DNA of 64,000 nt, from contig OW204012.1 of NCBI GenBank assembly GCA_934047225.1, forward strand, positions 1,922,001-1,986,000, read 5' to 3'. This document shows positions 11,960 to 22,079 of this stretch, one piece after another. A program made the translations under genes and the position numbers. The notes under the pieces are model-generated. The model was not told where the DNA came from. It was given only the letters and a program-made list of their open reading frames with translations, and ran no database searches. Position 1 is the first letter of the stretch, and each line of letters starts with the position of its first letter. This stretch comes from Ypsolopha sequella (Eukaryota > Arthropoda > Insecta > Lepidoptera > Ypsolophidae).

Positions 11960-12620
11960 TATGAGATCCCGAGTACACACGGTGTGCACACACAGTACTA
12001 TGACAGCACCAAAATGTTTCCACCTTTAAATGGATGACGCTCACACTTTTGGAATCAGTGCTCATCTGAACACAGTGATAGTTGGACGCCTTAAGGGGCT
12101 ATACCGTGAAAATTGAAATTTTTTAAAGTTATTTATCTGCTCTTTTAAAGAAGTTCCAAGTAAAATTAATTAGTATAACAATTTTGGGACCTTTTAATAG
12201 ATTTTGGTCTATCAGAAACGTGATAGCAGGAATTTCATTCGATAGAAATAATTATTGAAATCGGGTCTAAATTTACACTTTTTTTGATATTCTGACAAAT
12301 TAGGATAGCATACAGATTTGAAAAATATTTATTTAGATGGGTTTTATTTATACCTAAATTACTGTTTATGGAAATTTTTGTAGCAATTTTAGTTAATTTT
12401 GCATTCATTTAAAACCGACTTTTTGACAATTTTCCCCGATTCCGTCCCTTTGCGGGTCTTTCCGCCTGGAGTAACGGGGACCTTCGCTAGCACGGTATAT
12501 CCCCTTAAGTGCACTTAACAACAGTTTGCTGACCGTAGGTAGACAGATTGCGCACTCATAAGTGTGCGCGTGTCGGCATTATGATAACGCACGCATTCAA
12601 AAACAAAAACAATCAATTTT
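11960..12620 (-). repeat. Dispersed repeat split by a TTAA element (copy at 44185-44680)
   Basis: Left part 11960-12090 and right part 12509-12620 are the reverse complement of 44420-44680 and 44185-44262 respectively. Markers are AAAATGTTTCCACCTTTAAA, GTGCTCATCTGAACACAGTG, and CAGTTTGCTGACCGTAGG with GCGCACTCATAAGTGTGCGC. The TTAA element at 12095-12504 sits between the parts. Confidence 0.7.
12095..12504 (-). mobile_element. TTAA-bounded element, subfamily 1, intact ends
   Basis: Flanked by TTAA at 12091-12094 and 12505-12508. The ends are GGGGCTATACCGTG and CACGGTATATCCCC, near-perfect inverted repeats. The head motif lies toward the right end (reverse orientation), with GTCCC...GGG and GCGGGTCTTTCCGCC. 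It is 410 bp and noncoding. The TTAA duplication suggests mobilisation by a piggyBac-type transposase, although these ends do not start with the usual CCC. Confidence 0.85.
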
Positions 12621-13262
12621 AGGTGCCAGGGCTCATCTAAACTTTTGAAATCTTTGTCGGAAATACGAGAGTTGCGAAGATTCTCTTGTGCATTATTTTA
12701 CTGGTACTACCTACTGTACAAATAGTCGTATCAGATTAACAACGTTGCATGTGCAATTGAGAGTTTGAAATTTTATTGCTGATTATTGACGTTATTAATA
12801 AGTCAGTTTATTTTTTGATAAGTTTTAAGTATATTTTTCCATTTTATCATGTAAAATATGGTATTTTGTTTGTATTTCAGAACAGATAGAACGTTGATGT
12901 TTCGACTTACCTTAAAAGCACAATTTGTTCCTTTATTTTCTGGGTTCTAAGTCACATAGAACCCTTAGTACTCTCACCTAGTGAGAAACATTTTTTTTAA
13001 AACAACAAGGTTCGATCTCATAGACAAAATTTCAGGTAGAACTGTGTTGTGGCGAAATTGAAAAAAAAGTACATAGAACTTTGTTGTATTCTAAATAACT
13101 CGAATAAAAATAGTGCTACAATGATAATTGAAATACAGATAGAACCAGTTTAAAAATCTTGAAAAGCCTGGGCTTTTATCTCCAAAAACACAAAAATGTT
13201 AGATAGAACCCTGTTGCCCTGAGGCGACGAAATGTGTATAAAAAGTGTAAAAGTATTTAATA

Positions 13263-13460
13263 AAAACCGGTCGAACGAAGGGTTCCGTATCATTATCTAT
13301 AAAAACAGAAATACATCATCTGTGAAAATTTCAACTGTCTTACTATTACGGTTCATGAGATACAGCCTGGTGACAGACGGAAAGACGGACAGACAGACGG
13401 ATAGCGGAGTCTCAGTAATAGGGTCCCGTTGGTTACCCTTTTGGTACGGAACCCTAAAAA
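13263..13460 (+). mobile_element. Interspersed GGTACGGAACCCT family, shortened copy
   Basis: Starts AACCGGTCGAACGAAGGGTTCCGTATC-like, lacks the central TTAAATATTTATTTTATTC block, keeps TGAAAATTTCAACTGTC and GACAGACGGA tracts, and ends TTGGTACGGAACCCTAAAAA. The terminal inverted pair is retained. Confidence 0.7.
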
Positions 13461-13804
13461 TCACACACGCTCTCTTGTAACGTAACATGTAAATGTAAAT
13501 GAAGTGATGAGGGTAAGAGTCAATGAGGCGTGCGGTGATCTGTCTGTCTGTCTACCCCCGTCCACGACGAGTCGTAATGATAGGGGACGGCTCTCTACAA
13601 TGATTTATGTTGGCTGTTTGCGTTTTAACTGTCTCGCGAATGTAAGGGATGAATGTTATATTTCTTGTTACAATAAATTTCGATTTGTCACGAAAAGAGT
13701 TTGCGAAGATGGAATATTTGAGGAACTTCCACGGAACACATTTAGCAGGAGAACTTCAGTGTTTCTCGGTCTGTCTATAGCTGTCATCCACCGCTAGGCT
13801 GGCT

Positions 13805-14310
13805 GACAGGGTTGCCAGATATCAGCTACCTCAATTCGCCTAATTTTGACAACCGAGTAGCCTAAATCGCCTAATTATTTATTTTTGTCAAGTAGCCTAA
13901 TTCGCCTAACATTTTGAGGTATGTAGCCTAAATTTAGCCCAAATAAAGAAGAAACGTACAGTGCAACTATAAAGTCATGAAATAAATAGGGGCGCCACTT
14001 TCTTAAAATGTGACTAACAATGAGTTAGAAAGATTATTTTCTCTATGATAAACGCGTTTGTCTATCTCACTCCTACAAATTTAGTGGATGCAATGGAACG
14101 CAAGCAGCGTGAAAGAACTGCGGACGTACTATATTACGTTTTGTTACAAGCATTTTATGGAATCATTCAATAAATTTGGAGTAATCCTGTAATAGCATAA
14201 ATCGCCTGTTCTTTTTTCCTAGGTAGCCTAAACGGCTACTGGTAGCCGATCTGATTTTTTGGTCGCCATTTGACCCCCTAAGGTAGCCTAAATGGCGATA
14301 ATTCCACTGC
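13805..14310. repeat. Region with repeated GTAGCCTAAATCGCC motif
   Basis: Variants of GTAGCCTAA(AT)TCGCC occur at about 13857, 13891, 13922, 14223 and 14283. The segment begins CAGGGTTGCCAGATATC and ends near ATTCCACTGCTGG, which is weakly inverted. This may be a degenerate hAT-like element; no target duplication is clear. Confidence 0.4.
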
Positions 14311-14320
14311 TGGCTAATAT

Positions 14321-14836
14321 TATCACCGCGTTCCGAATGACGAAATAATCGATTTTATCGCGTCAACGGCCATTCCGAGTCAGTGTTAGCGCGAAAACGA
14401 TAGCCCTACAATGGCCACTATGACGTCATAGATGACATCATGAACGACACCATGTTGTGCTATCATCGTCCATGCTTTAGAGCGTTTGCACTGTGAGCGA
14501 TCTATGAAAAGAGAGAGCCGGCTGGCGGCAATTTTAAAAATAATTTATTCGGATCATAAGAGTTTATTATTAAACCATGATTCAAAGTTAGAGGAAATCA
14601 CTTCTTGGACCTAGTAAAGTAATATAACCTTTGTATTCACGTAACGTGAAACAAATTCCTACAAATTCTGTCACTTTCAAGTGTCAACGTCCATGTCATG
14701 TTCAAATGCGTTCCGAATGGATCATAAGTTTGAGCAGCGATGGACGCCATTGTCCATTCGGAATGACTTGAGAAGTTTGATGGTAGTGTTGGCACTATTA
14801 GCGTCATGCGGAACGCGGTGTATGCATATCAGATTA
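14321..14836. other. No gene seen; dispersed CGTTCCGAATGACG motif
   Basis: CGTTCCGAATGACGAAATAATCGATTTTATCGCGTC-type sequence at 14331-14366 recurs at 43578-43612, and CGTTCCGAATGGATC is at 14709. No coding signal is convincing. TGACGTCA occurs at 14421-14428. Confidence 0.45.
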
Positions 14837-14838
14837 TA

Positions 14839-15491
14839 CAGTGGCGGACATATAATTAGAAACACTTGCGACCAGTGGCGTGCACTGAACTTTTTTCCGG
14901 AAAAGCAATCAGAAGGTCACGTTTGGCAATAAAAAAAAAATGAAAAAAATTAAATAACACTTTAAAAAAATAAAATGTTTGTATGACGACAGGGTAGGCA
15001 CTGCCTACCCTAGAGTGAATTTTTCATACAAACTTTTTTTTTCAAAAGGTTATTTAAATTTTTTTATATTTTTTTATTGTCAAACTTGACCTTCTGGTTG
15101 CTTTTCCGGAAAAAAGTTCAATGCACGCCACTGCTTGCGACGTATTTCACTATGATTTCACATCATACAAGGCATGAAGGCACATTGCCGTAAAACTTTT
15201 GTTTTAAATTTCAAAAATGGAACGAACCATGGATCCTGTTTCTAATTAGTTGTCCAAGCGGCCAGTAATAAAAATTCAACTATTATGATATTTAAACTCT
15301 TTTTATTATAATTAAAGATAGAACAGATTTCTTTTTTTAAATATTTTATGAGTTTTTTAACTCATTGGCTATGTTCTGGCATACAGTTAATAGTGATTTA
15401 ATCTATATATTTTTTACTCATCATGATAGTTCATTCTCTTCTGTGTTTACCTAAGTTTTATGTACTGTTTCTAATTATATGTCCACCACTG
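14839..15491. mobile_element. Tc1/mariner-like inverted-repeat element
   Basis: Flanked by TA (14837-14838 and 15492-15493). CAGTGGCGGACATATAATTA at 14839 is complementary to TAATTATATGTCCACCACTG ending at 15491. A CAGTG-start, a GGACA motif and a TA duplication fit Tc1/mariner. A second, internal terminus-like sequence (TTTCTAATTAGTTGTCCAAG, 15238-15257) suggests internal rearrangement. No transposase frame remains. It carries the hAT MITE at 14873-15133. Confidence 0.75.
14873..15133. mobile_element. hAT MITE with 8-bp target duplication
   Basis: The target duplication CTTGCGAC is at 14865-14872 and 15134-15141. Ends are CAGTGGCGTGCA and TGCACGCCACTG, and the whole 261 bp folds into one long hairpin with a short loop at about 15000. 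An 8-bp duplication with CAGTG termini is diagnostic of the hAT superfamily. A relative is at 26105-26363 and a half copy at 29640-29731. Confidence 0.9.
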
Positions 15492-15499
15492 TATATCAA

Positions 15500-15789
15500 A
15501 AAACAACCCAGTGCGAGTCGGACTCGCGCACGAAGGGTTCCGTACCATTATCTATAAAAGCGGCAAAAAAACATGTATGTTGTATGGAAGCCCCCTTAAA
15601 TATTTATTTTATTCTGTTTTTTAGTATTTGCTGTCATAGCGGCAACAGAAATACATCATCTGTGAAAATTTCAACTGTCTAACTATCACGGTTCATGAGA
15701 TACAGCCTGGTGACCCACGGACAGACAGGCGGACAGCGGAGTCTTAGTAATAAGGTCCCGTTGGTTACCCTTTGGGTACGGAACCCTAA
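15500..15789 (+). mobile_element. Interspersed GGTACGGAACCCT family, near full length
   Basis: Complete order of blocks: GTGCGAGTCGGACTCGCGCA, GAAGGGTTCCGTACC, AAACATGTATGTTGTATGG, TTAAATATTTATTTTATTC, ATACATCATCTGTGAAAATT, a purine-rich GACAGAC tract, and GGGTACGGAACCCTAAA. I use it as the reference copy for the family. It is noncoding. Confidence 0.75.
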
Positions 15790-15844
15790 ATACTACTGTT
15801 CCGATCTGTGGCTTAGCTAACATTTTGTATAGTATCACAGATAA

Positions 15845-16747
15845 ATAATAGGTCTTTACTTGTGAAATTGCCGTTTTCTATAGAGAATTTGAAGGAATCT
15901 CAATTTTCAGTACTAACATTTTTTTTTACGAATTTCAAATCCAAATTATGTAATTTATTTTGTGTATGAATGAGATAACATTAAACTAACAGCAAGTTAA
16001 ATAAAATTTTGAAAAGTGTCAGCTGTAAAAAATTATTATGAATCTTATCATGGAAATGGATGGCATTTAGGACGAACTGTTTTTTAAAATTTCATTTTGT
16101 TTACCAAACCGACAATAACAACAAAATTTAATACTTGGATGTAAAACCTTGATATCAACTTTCAAACAAAAAACAAATAATGGAAATAGCTATTAATTTC
16201 CCATAGCTTAATTTTGAAAAGATTTTTTTTAATTATTTAGTTTTCAGAGAAAATACGCCATTTTAAGACACAGTTTTCATTATTTTGGTATATAAATTAC
16301 CAATTATTTTTTTATGATTTTTTAAAGAATTTTCCGATGACCTTGTCACTTGAGAATTTTAGACATTATACTGATTGTGATGTGTAAAAAAAGTAAAAGC
16401 TTGTAAAAAAAGTGGTCTGTCTACTCATCCGTCATCTAGCTGTCAAATTAGTCTGAAGCAAATTATTATAAATTTTTCTTGATAGCAAAGAACACATTTC
16501 CAAACAGCCATTCCCCAAGTGACGTCACACGAAGGCAAATGGAAGTTGCAGACTTTTCATAAAAATATTTATCATCATGAGGTTTTTGAGACTAAAAGTT
16601 CGAAAATACGGCTTATCAAAACTAAATCTCGAAATGGGTTTCGAATTAACACACCTAAATATAATTTAATCTATGCCAATTACAGGAATTATGAACTCAT
16701 GAATCTGTAAGAAAATTTCGGCAATTTCATATGTAAAGACCTATTAT
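15845..16747. mobile_element. Inverted-repeat element, ATAATAGGTCTTTAC ends
   Basis: ATAATAGGTCTTTAC at 15845 pairs with GTAAAGACCTATTAT ending at 16747. The subterminal GAAATTGCCG and CGGCAATTTC also pair. The 903-bp body has no transposase. Partial copies are at 6334-6425 and, in opposite orientation, 54775-55190. Confidence 0.65.
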
Positions 16748-16980
16748 ACTGGGTCTCAATATGATGTTTTGTTTGATATGTAGTTTGTTTGATGGTCAAA
16801 GTTATCCCATCAAAAACATAAAATGTACAAAAATGTCAAGTCTCGCAATGCAATCTTTCCACCGTAAAAAGTTGTGAGATCTTATGTAAAGCCAAGTCTG
16901 TTGTTTTAGTTTGTATGGAAGCACCTTGAAATGAAATGAAATTTATTGTGTTTAAACATGGGTTTGGTCACATTTAGCGG

Positions 16981-17286
16981 CTTCGACCAAAATAAAATGA
17001 ATGGACGGGCCTTGTCTTTACAATTTGCTCACTCATAACGAGTCTAAGCAATTGGATATATACTATACTTCAATACCTAATTGTAAGTCTTTATTTTGCT
17101 TTTTGCACTTTGGAAATGCACAAGAAGGTATTTTTTCGTCAGTTATTTGGATGACATTTAATAATAAGCGTACGTGTCACTCTTCTAACAGAGACCGACT
17201 GAGATGAAGTGAGAGCCGGCGCTCACTTTACAAACTTCAAAAATCTGTACGCTGTGGCCCGTCCATTTATTTTATTTTGGTCGAAG
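16981..17286. mobile_element. Inverted-repeat element with 8-bp target duplication
   Basis: The target duplication TTTAGCGG is at 16973-16980 and 17287-17294. Ends are CTTCGACCAAAATAAAAT and ATTTTATTTTGGTCGAAG, continuing to about 31 bp of near-perfect inverted repeat that includes GGACGGGCC. An 8-bp duplication suggests hAT, although CTTCG is not a classic hAT terminus. It lies inside the LINE at 16927-18363. Confidence 0.8.
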
Positions 17287-17437
17287 TTTAGCGGTTGTTG
17301 TTGCTTAAATCTAGATCTCCATGTTTTACCTTTTCAGGTGTATACACATACATATTTTTAGGCATATAAAACTAACATGCACTATTAAGACTAGGCCTAT
17401 AACTATTCTTAAGTTTATATTCACCTTATTAAGGATA

Positions 17438-18342
17438 TTATGCCTTAAAGTCTAAATATTCTTTAATGGAATAGAAACAGTTGTCTACAAGATATTTACG
17501 TGTATGTTTCTTAAAATTATTGCGTGCTTTTTCTTTAAACACATCAAGTAGCTTATTATATATATTTATGCACATAATGTAACTATTTTTTGATGTTAGA
17601 GTTAGCCTTATGTAAGGCTGGTGTATTTTATTTTGATGTTGTGAGCGTAACATACGTTTAGACATATCTTGTTTTTGTTTAAATAAATGTTTATTATTAT
17701 ATACAAATAAACACATTTCTAATACATACAAATAAGGTAAAGGTAAGATATTATTATCTCTAAAGTATGAACGGCATGAGTCGGTTTGTCTTAATCCAAA
17801 TATTGCTCGAATGCAGCGTTTTTGTAATTTAAATACTCTATCCATCTCTGTAGAGTTGCCCCATAGCACAATACCATAAAGCAACGTAGAATTTATGTAA
17901 CCATTATAAGCAACTTTTGCTGCTTCTAGTGATATATTTTGACTTATTTTCCTAAGGGCATATACAAATTTATTGATTTTAGTGCAGATATTATTTATAT
18001 GTCGTTTCCAATTACAATGATGGTCTATTATTAAGCCCAAAAACTTATTTTCATCTACTTCTTCAATTTTTTCGCCATTGTACTCAACATAAAGATTTTC
18101 TTTTGTCCCCTTAACACTACAGAATTGCATGAATTTGTTTTATTAATATTGATTTTTAGATTATTTTCTGAAAGCCACGAGATAGCCTGTCATAACGTTT
18201 TATTTACGACTTCATTATAGTTGACCTTATCATTACCCTCAATAATCGGAGTTGTGTCATCAGCAAATAAGACACATTCCTTGGAAATATGATTAGGCAA
18301 GTCATTCATATAAGCCAAGAATAATAGGGGAGCTAATAACCC
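17438..18342 (-). pseudogene. LINE ORF2 reverse transcriptase, C-terminal half
   Basis: The minus-strand frame from 18342 reads GLLAPLLFLAYMNDLP then ECVLFADDTT. The FADD box (18256-18267) is the catalytic polymerase motif of non-LTR reverse transcriptases. After one in-frame stop (about 18196) and a one-base shift near 18136, the 230-codon frame 18130-17438 continues with FLGLIIDHHCNWKRHI (the LG(x)xxD/xxxxW..H thumb-region motif), YGIVLWGN, IQKRC-like LQKRCIRAIFGL and the C-terminal CFYSIKEYLDF. The order fits jockey/CR1-like ORF2. ORF1, endonuclease and the N-terminal RT are missing. It cannot be autonomous. Confidence 0.88.
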
Positions 18343-18461
18343 ATTATATTTTCATTTTAGTTAGTATGGGAGCACCTATTTAACAAATTTATCATTAATT
18401 GTTTCCTAATTAGTTACCTACCAACATTAAGTGACTGTATTAATATTAGTCATCTTTATTT

Positions 18462-18612
18462 CTCTAATAAAATATAGTGACTTCGCAATCGCACAGCAAC
18501 ATATACAACATATCTACCTAATACCAATTTGTTAGCGATTTGAGAAGATATTTCTACGCTTCAGCGCTTTATTTGTGCTCTGCGATTGCCAAGTCACTAT
18601 ATTTTATTAGAG
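18462..18612. mobile_element. Short foldback MITE
   Basis: CTCTAATAAAATATAGTGAC at 18462 is exactly complementary to the sequence ending at 18612, and pairing continues through GCAATCGCA. It is 151 bp with no coding. No target duplication is obvious. Confidence 0.75.
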
Positions 18613-19149
18613 GTAGAATTTTTCGTGGTAGATGTCTTTAATGCAAAGCAGCATACCACCAACGTCATCTAGTGTCATACAAATTTATAGATGCAGCTGG
18701 AAACATACATTTTGTATAGAAATATTAAATTACCAACCGCAAATAACATTCTTAGATTTTTTTGTTGCAATGTACACTTAACACTAACCGCATGCAAAAT
18801 TTTAAGTTTGTAGGCCTGCTAGAACACCTTTAGACTTTTGATGATGTGTCAGTCAGTCAGTGACAAAATAAGGGAACTTTGACTTGAGATATTTCGTAAT
18901 CAAATATAGGTACAAACTTGTAATTTGGGGTCAGAAGTAGGATCAGTAAGTACTCTTGGTAAATGAAATTTCAGACTTCTAGCTTTACCCACAACGAAGA
19001 TACAGGGGGGTTGAAAGTGCCGTGAGTTGCTTCGAGAAAAGGACGGTACGGCCGTTCCGCGTTTTCCTGCGAGGCTCGGCGGGGGCACGGGAGTGCCCCC
19101 AGATAATGGATCATTCACAGTAATATCAAACAATAAGTAGCAAGGTTAA

Positions 19150-19569
19150 GGCGATATGTAAATGTTTTAGCGTCCCTGTTACTACATATGCGAAAAAACC
19201 CTTAGTGCGAGAGGGACGGATTCGGGGAAAAGTTGCAAATATTCGGTTTTTTATTGATATAAAATGTACTAAAGTTGCTATCAAGATTTAATTTAACCAG
19301 GCGTTAGGTACTGTTAAACTCCGTCGAATAAAATATAAATTGCAGTCCATAAGTCATTCCAAATTGTCAAACCAGAAGAATTTTTGTCGAAAAACATCTT
19401 ATTCCAATAAATATTTTTATCGAGCCGAATTTCTCTTATCGCGTTTTTATTTAATAGATCCCTAGAAAAAGATTCCAAAATTAATATACTATTTTATCAA
19501 AATAATAAATTCTTTACTGAACTGGACATATGCAAGTTTTAAAAGTGTCGATTATTTTTCCATAGCGCC
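19150..19569 (+). mobile_element. TTAA-bounded element, subfamily 2
   Basis: Left TTAA at 19146-19149, then GGCGATATGTAAATG and the head motif GTCCCTGTTACT with GTGCGAGAGGGACGG. The right end CCATAGCGCC (to 19569) matches the complete copy at 56817-57205, but the right TTAA is no longer present. It is noncoding. Confidence 0.75.
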
Positions 19570-19667
19570 GTGTTTGCAGCACACTAAAATTGTTTTTATA
19601 AAAAACTATGACAGAAATAAATTTAAATTTTTGAACACTTGGCGATTTATCCATCGCAAGGTGATAT

Positions 19668-19777
19668 AAATTAGCATTATATCATTGCAGTATAGAAACG
19701 CAGAGAGAAAAGTAAATTAAATAAAAGATTTACCTTTCTTTCTGCGTTTCTATACTGCAATGATATAATGCTAATTT
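19668..19777. mobile_element. Short hairpin element
   Basis: AAATTAGCATTATATCATTG at 19668 pairs exactly with the sequence ending at 19777. The arms extend about 40 bp through CAGTATAGAAACGCAGA, around an AT-rich loop. A perfect hairpin of this size suggests a recent MITE or an inverted duplication. Confidence 0.7.
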
Positions 19778-19902
19778 GTTTTTTTAAGGTTTCACAGAAG
19801 TCGCATACCCCAAATCACTACCAATGTCAATTATTTTTACACTTTGTTGTTATCGTTACAACAGCAGAACAGCCCCTTTCGCTCAAATATACTGGGTCTT
19901 AA

Positions 19903-20309
19903 GAAGCTATGCGAATTTTATTTTTGTCACTGTCACTCCAAGCGAAAAATCGCGCAGTGCGATTCAGGACAAAAGGGAGAAAAGTTGGTTTTTAATTATT
20001 TTTTTTTAGTCTATAATAGCTAGCAAAATTTTAAATAGTAAATCTCTAGACATTGTTAAATCACACGTAATAAAACATGTTTGAGTTCTGTATATGGTTC
20101 CTATTCGTCAAACGAGAAGAAAAAGTGTGTTTGAAGACCTCATTTCAACAATTATTTCTATCAAGGAAAATGTATCCAAACATGTTTTCCAATTTCAAAA
20201 CCCTAGATTATATAGTCAAAATGCATATACCAGAAACTGATTATAATTTTTCGTGTATTTCATGAAATACACAGAAAAGAAACACCCGTATTTTTTTCGC
20301 ATATCACCT
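19903..20309 (+). mobile_element. TTAA-bounded element, subfamily 3
   Basis: TTAA at 19899-19902 and 20310-20313. The left end is GAAGCTATGCGAATTTT and the right end is TTTTTCGCATATCACC. The head motif is recognisable (CACTCCAAGCGAAAAATCGC then GCAGTGCGA). Near the right end is a small hairpin, CGTGTATTTCATGAAATACA. The second copy is at 38125-38528. Confidence 0.75.
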
Positions 20310-20321
20310 TTAAATTAAGTT

Positions 20322-20535
20322 GCGTAAGCCGAAAACTGTTGATAGTACTCGTCCATACGAACATCTTTTACTATGGAACCAAACCGAAAAAAAAAATCTG
20401 CTATTCCATAGAAAAGTTACATACCCACTCAACCACAATCAAACCAAACAACAGTTTTTTTTTTCACGGAAAGTTACTTAAAGTACTTTCTATCGCCAGT
20501 TTTCGGCTTCCACAACATCATTTTAACACCTTGTA
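20322..20535. mobile_element. Foldback element abutting a TATACAAG-family fragment
   Basis: AAGCCGAAAACTG at about 20327 pairs with CAGTTTTCGGCTT at about 20498, and flanking GATAG also pairs. It ends in ACACCTTGTATA and is directly followed by TATACAAGATGACTTATTG, the start of a partial TATACAAGGTGAC foldback (20537-20660). The two families share a CAAGG terminus and a TA-rich target. Confidence 0.5.
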
Positions 20536-20536
20536 T

Positions 20537-20660
20537 ACAAGATGACTTATTGATCATCGTCGTCCAAATTCGAACTGGAGGCTCAGTATCATGGATCAAT
20601 ATTTTTTTATAAAATTCGTAAAATGAAATTTTGACTTTCCATAGTGATTCAGTCCCTCAG
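20537..20660 (+). mobile_element. TATACAAGGTGAC foldback family, half copy
   Basis: Contains TTGATCATCGTCGTCCAAAT, TCAGTATCATGGATCAATA and AAATTCGTAAAATGAAATTT in the order of the complete copies at 28611-28872 and 61619-61884. The right arm is lost. Confidence 0.7.
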
Positions 20661-20930
20661 ACAAATAAACCAATAGACAACGTCTTGGTGCCGTCAAAAC
20701 GTACTACCCAAAACTTCATTTCGACTCCTAATGACTCCTGTCCAAGTCACCAAATTATAATGTACTGTTACTTTTCTTAAGTGGCAACATTTGCAATCCT
20801 TTGTAATTCGGTCGTGTTATAGCTTGTGTTTACATTAGGAAGTAAGTCGGCAGATTTTTAAACAAAATTTTATTTAAGTTGTGTTTTGCTGCGAATTATC
20901 GTATGGAAAAGGGTTGAAGATACAAGGACA

Positions 20931-22079
20931 ATGTCCTGCTACGTGCGTGGTTGCAGATTCCATTCGGGGAATAAAGAAAACTCGAACAGCAATATCAGTT
21001 TTCACAAGTGAGTAAAAAGTGATGTTTTCCTAGTAAATGAACCATAAAATGGAATTCCATCACGTAATACAGCATTTTACGACGTGTCGTTTTCATATAG
21101 TAACGTAAATATAGCTTTTAGAATAAAAGTAAATCCTAAAATCATTAAAATAATTAAATCCGTTTTGAGGTTATTAGTGAAGTCAAAACAGTTGTCGGTA
21201 ATTTTACTGATATTGTGCTAATATCAAGTATTGATTCAGCTTATTTTACTTAAGGTTCCCCAAAAATTAAGACATTCCTAAACGATGGTTTGTTGCTATT
21301 AGCCAAAGTTGGAGACAGCAAAAAAACTAATTGGAAAGTGTTCTCAAGGCACTTTGAGTCCTAAGTGCTTTCTGAAAAGAACTATTGCGACCACGCTTAA
21401 AAGACGATGCGGTGCTCACCTTGAATTTACCTGGTAAAACAGAAGTTTTTTTGGTTGAATCCTTCACTACGCTCGAAATTCTAACTTAGAATCACGAGTT
21501 TTGCTCGAGATTCAAACTCGGCACTCTCAACAAAAATAAACTTTGCTCTCTTGTTGCACAAACTTTAATGCTTTTTTACTACTATCTGTTTAAAAATGAC
21601 CAATAAATTTTGTGTTTAATTCTAGGATTGAGGACTGCAATGGAACCATCAAAAGCTGTCTTTGTAGTGCGTAAATTGAAAAAATTCTTGCATTGAAAAA
21701 AATGTCTCCAAGCCCTGAAAGGACCTGCTAACAGCATGCCTCTAATGAGTGTAAAAGACAGAGGAGGGCTGACTAAGCTATCAAAAAGCATTCAAAAAAT
21801 CTGCCAAACTGCAAAGAAACTCCTGAGAGAGTTTGAGGCTGTAGTTACAAAAAAAGTGTACGAAAACCACAGCACTTCACATCTATGATAAAACAAATTT
21901 CACAAAGATTATTGGTACAGACAGACGTACTTGACGACCAACATGACCGTTCGTTGGTTAACTCCGTGTTCGACACGTATTTGAAACTTAGAATACATCA
22001 CATGACGAAGGAAATTACTTCACCCATCGAAAATATACGCTCATTTCTGACAAAAACAATAATTTTCAAAGGTCAATAA
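20931..22079 (+). pseudogene. Broken THAP-domain / P-element-like transposase gene
   Basis: Exon 1 (20931-21007) starts ATG and reads MSCYVRGCRFHSGN, then NISFHK. C-x4-C and SFHKFP are the N-terminal zinc ligands and signature of a THAP DNA-binding domain. It ends at CACAA|GTGAGT. A 247-bp intron ends TTTTACTTAAG at 21254. Exon 2 resumes FPKN, then PKRWFVAI, NWKVFSRHFES and RLKDDAVLTLNLP, which are later THAP landmarks, but only by changing frame. There are stops at AAT-TAA and GAG-TCC-TAA, and the usual Cys before SRHF is Phe. After an unrelated or deleted stretch, 21719-22079 reads GGLTKLSKSIQKICQ, LLREFEAVV and, in another frame, LKLRIHHMTKEI and FKGQ-stop. I recognise these as the C-terminal region of P-like/THAP9-like transposases. 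The central catalytic part is missing, so it is a dead copy. Confidence 0.8.
21008..21254 (+). other. Intron of the THAP-like pseudogene
   Basis: GTGAGTAAAA donor and TTATTTTACTTAAG acceptor. Splicing joins CAC-AA to G-TTC-CCC, restoring the THAP string SFHKFP exactly across the junction. That is strong internal support for the intron. Confidence 0.75.

Larger units (their letters stand above)
16927..18363 (-). mobile_element. 5'-truncated jockey-like LINE with target duplication
   Basis: A target duplication GTATGG(A/G)AGCACCT is at 16913-16926 and 18364-18377 (13 of 14 identical). On the minus strand the element runs from the RT domain at about 18342 to the ORF2 stop at 17438, then a 3' untranslated region ending in ACACAATAAATTTCATTTC at about 16940. 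This has AATAAA and an ATTTC-type tail. The 3' region is interrupted by the inverted-repeat element at 16981-17286. The truncated 5' end, tail and target duplication together show target-primed insertion. Confidence 0.85.
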
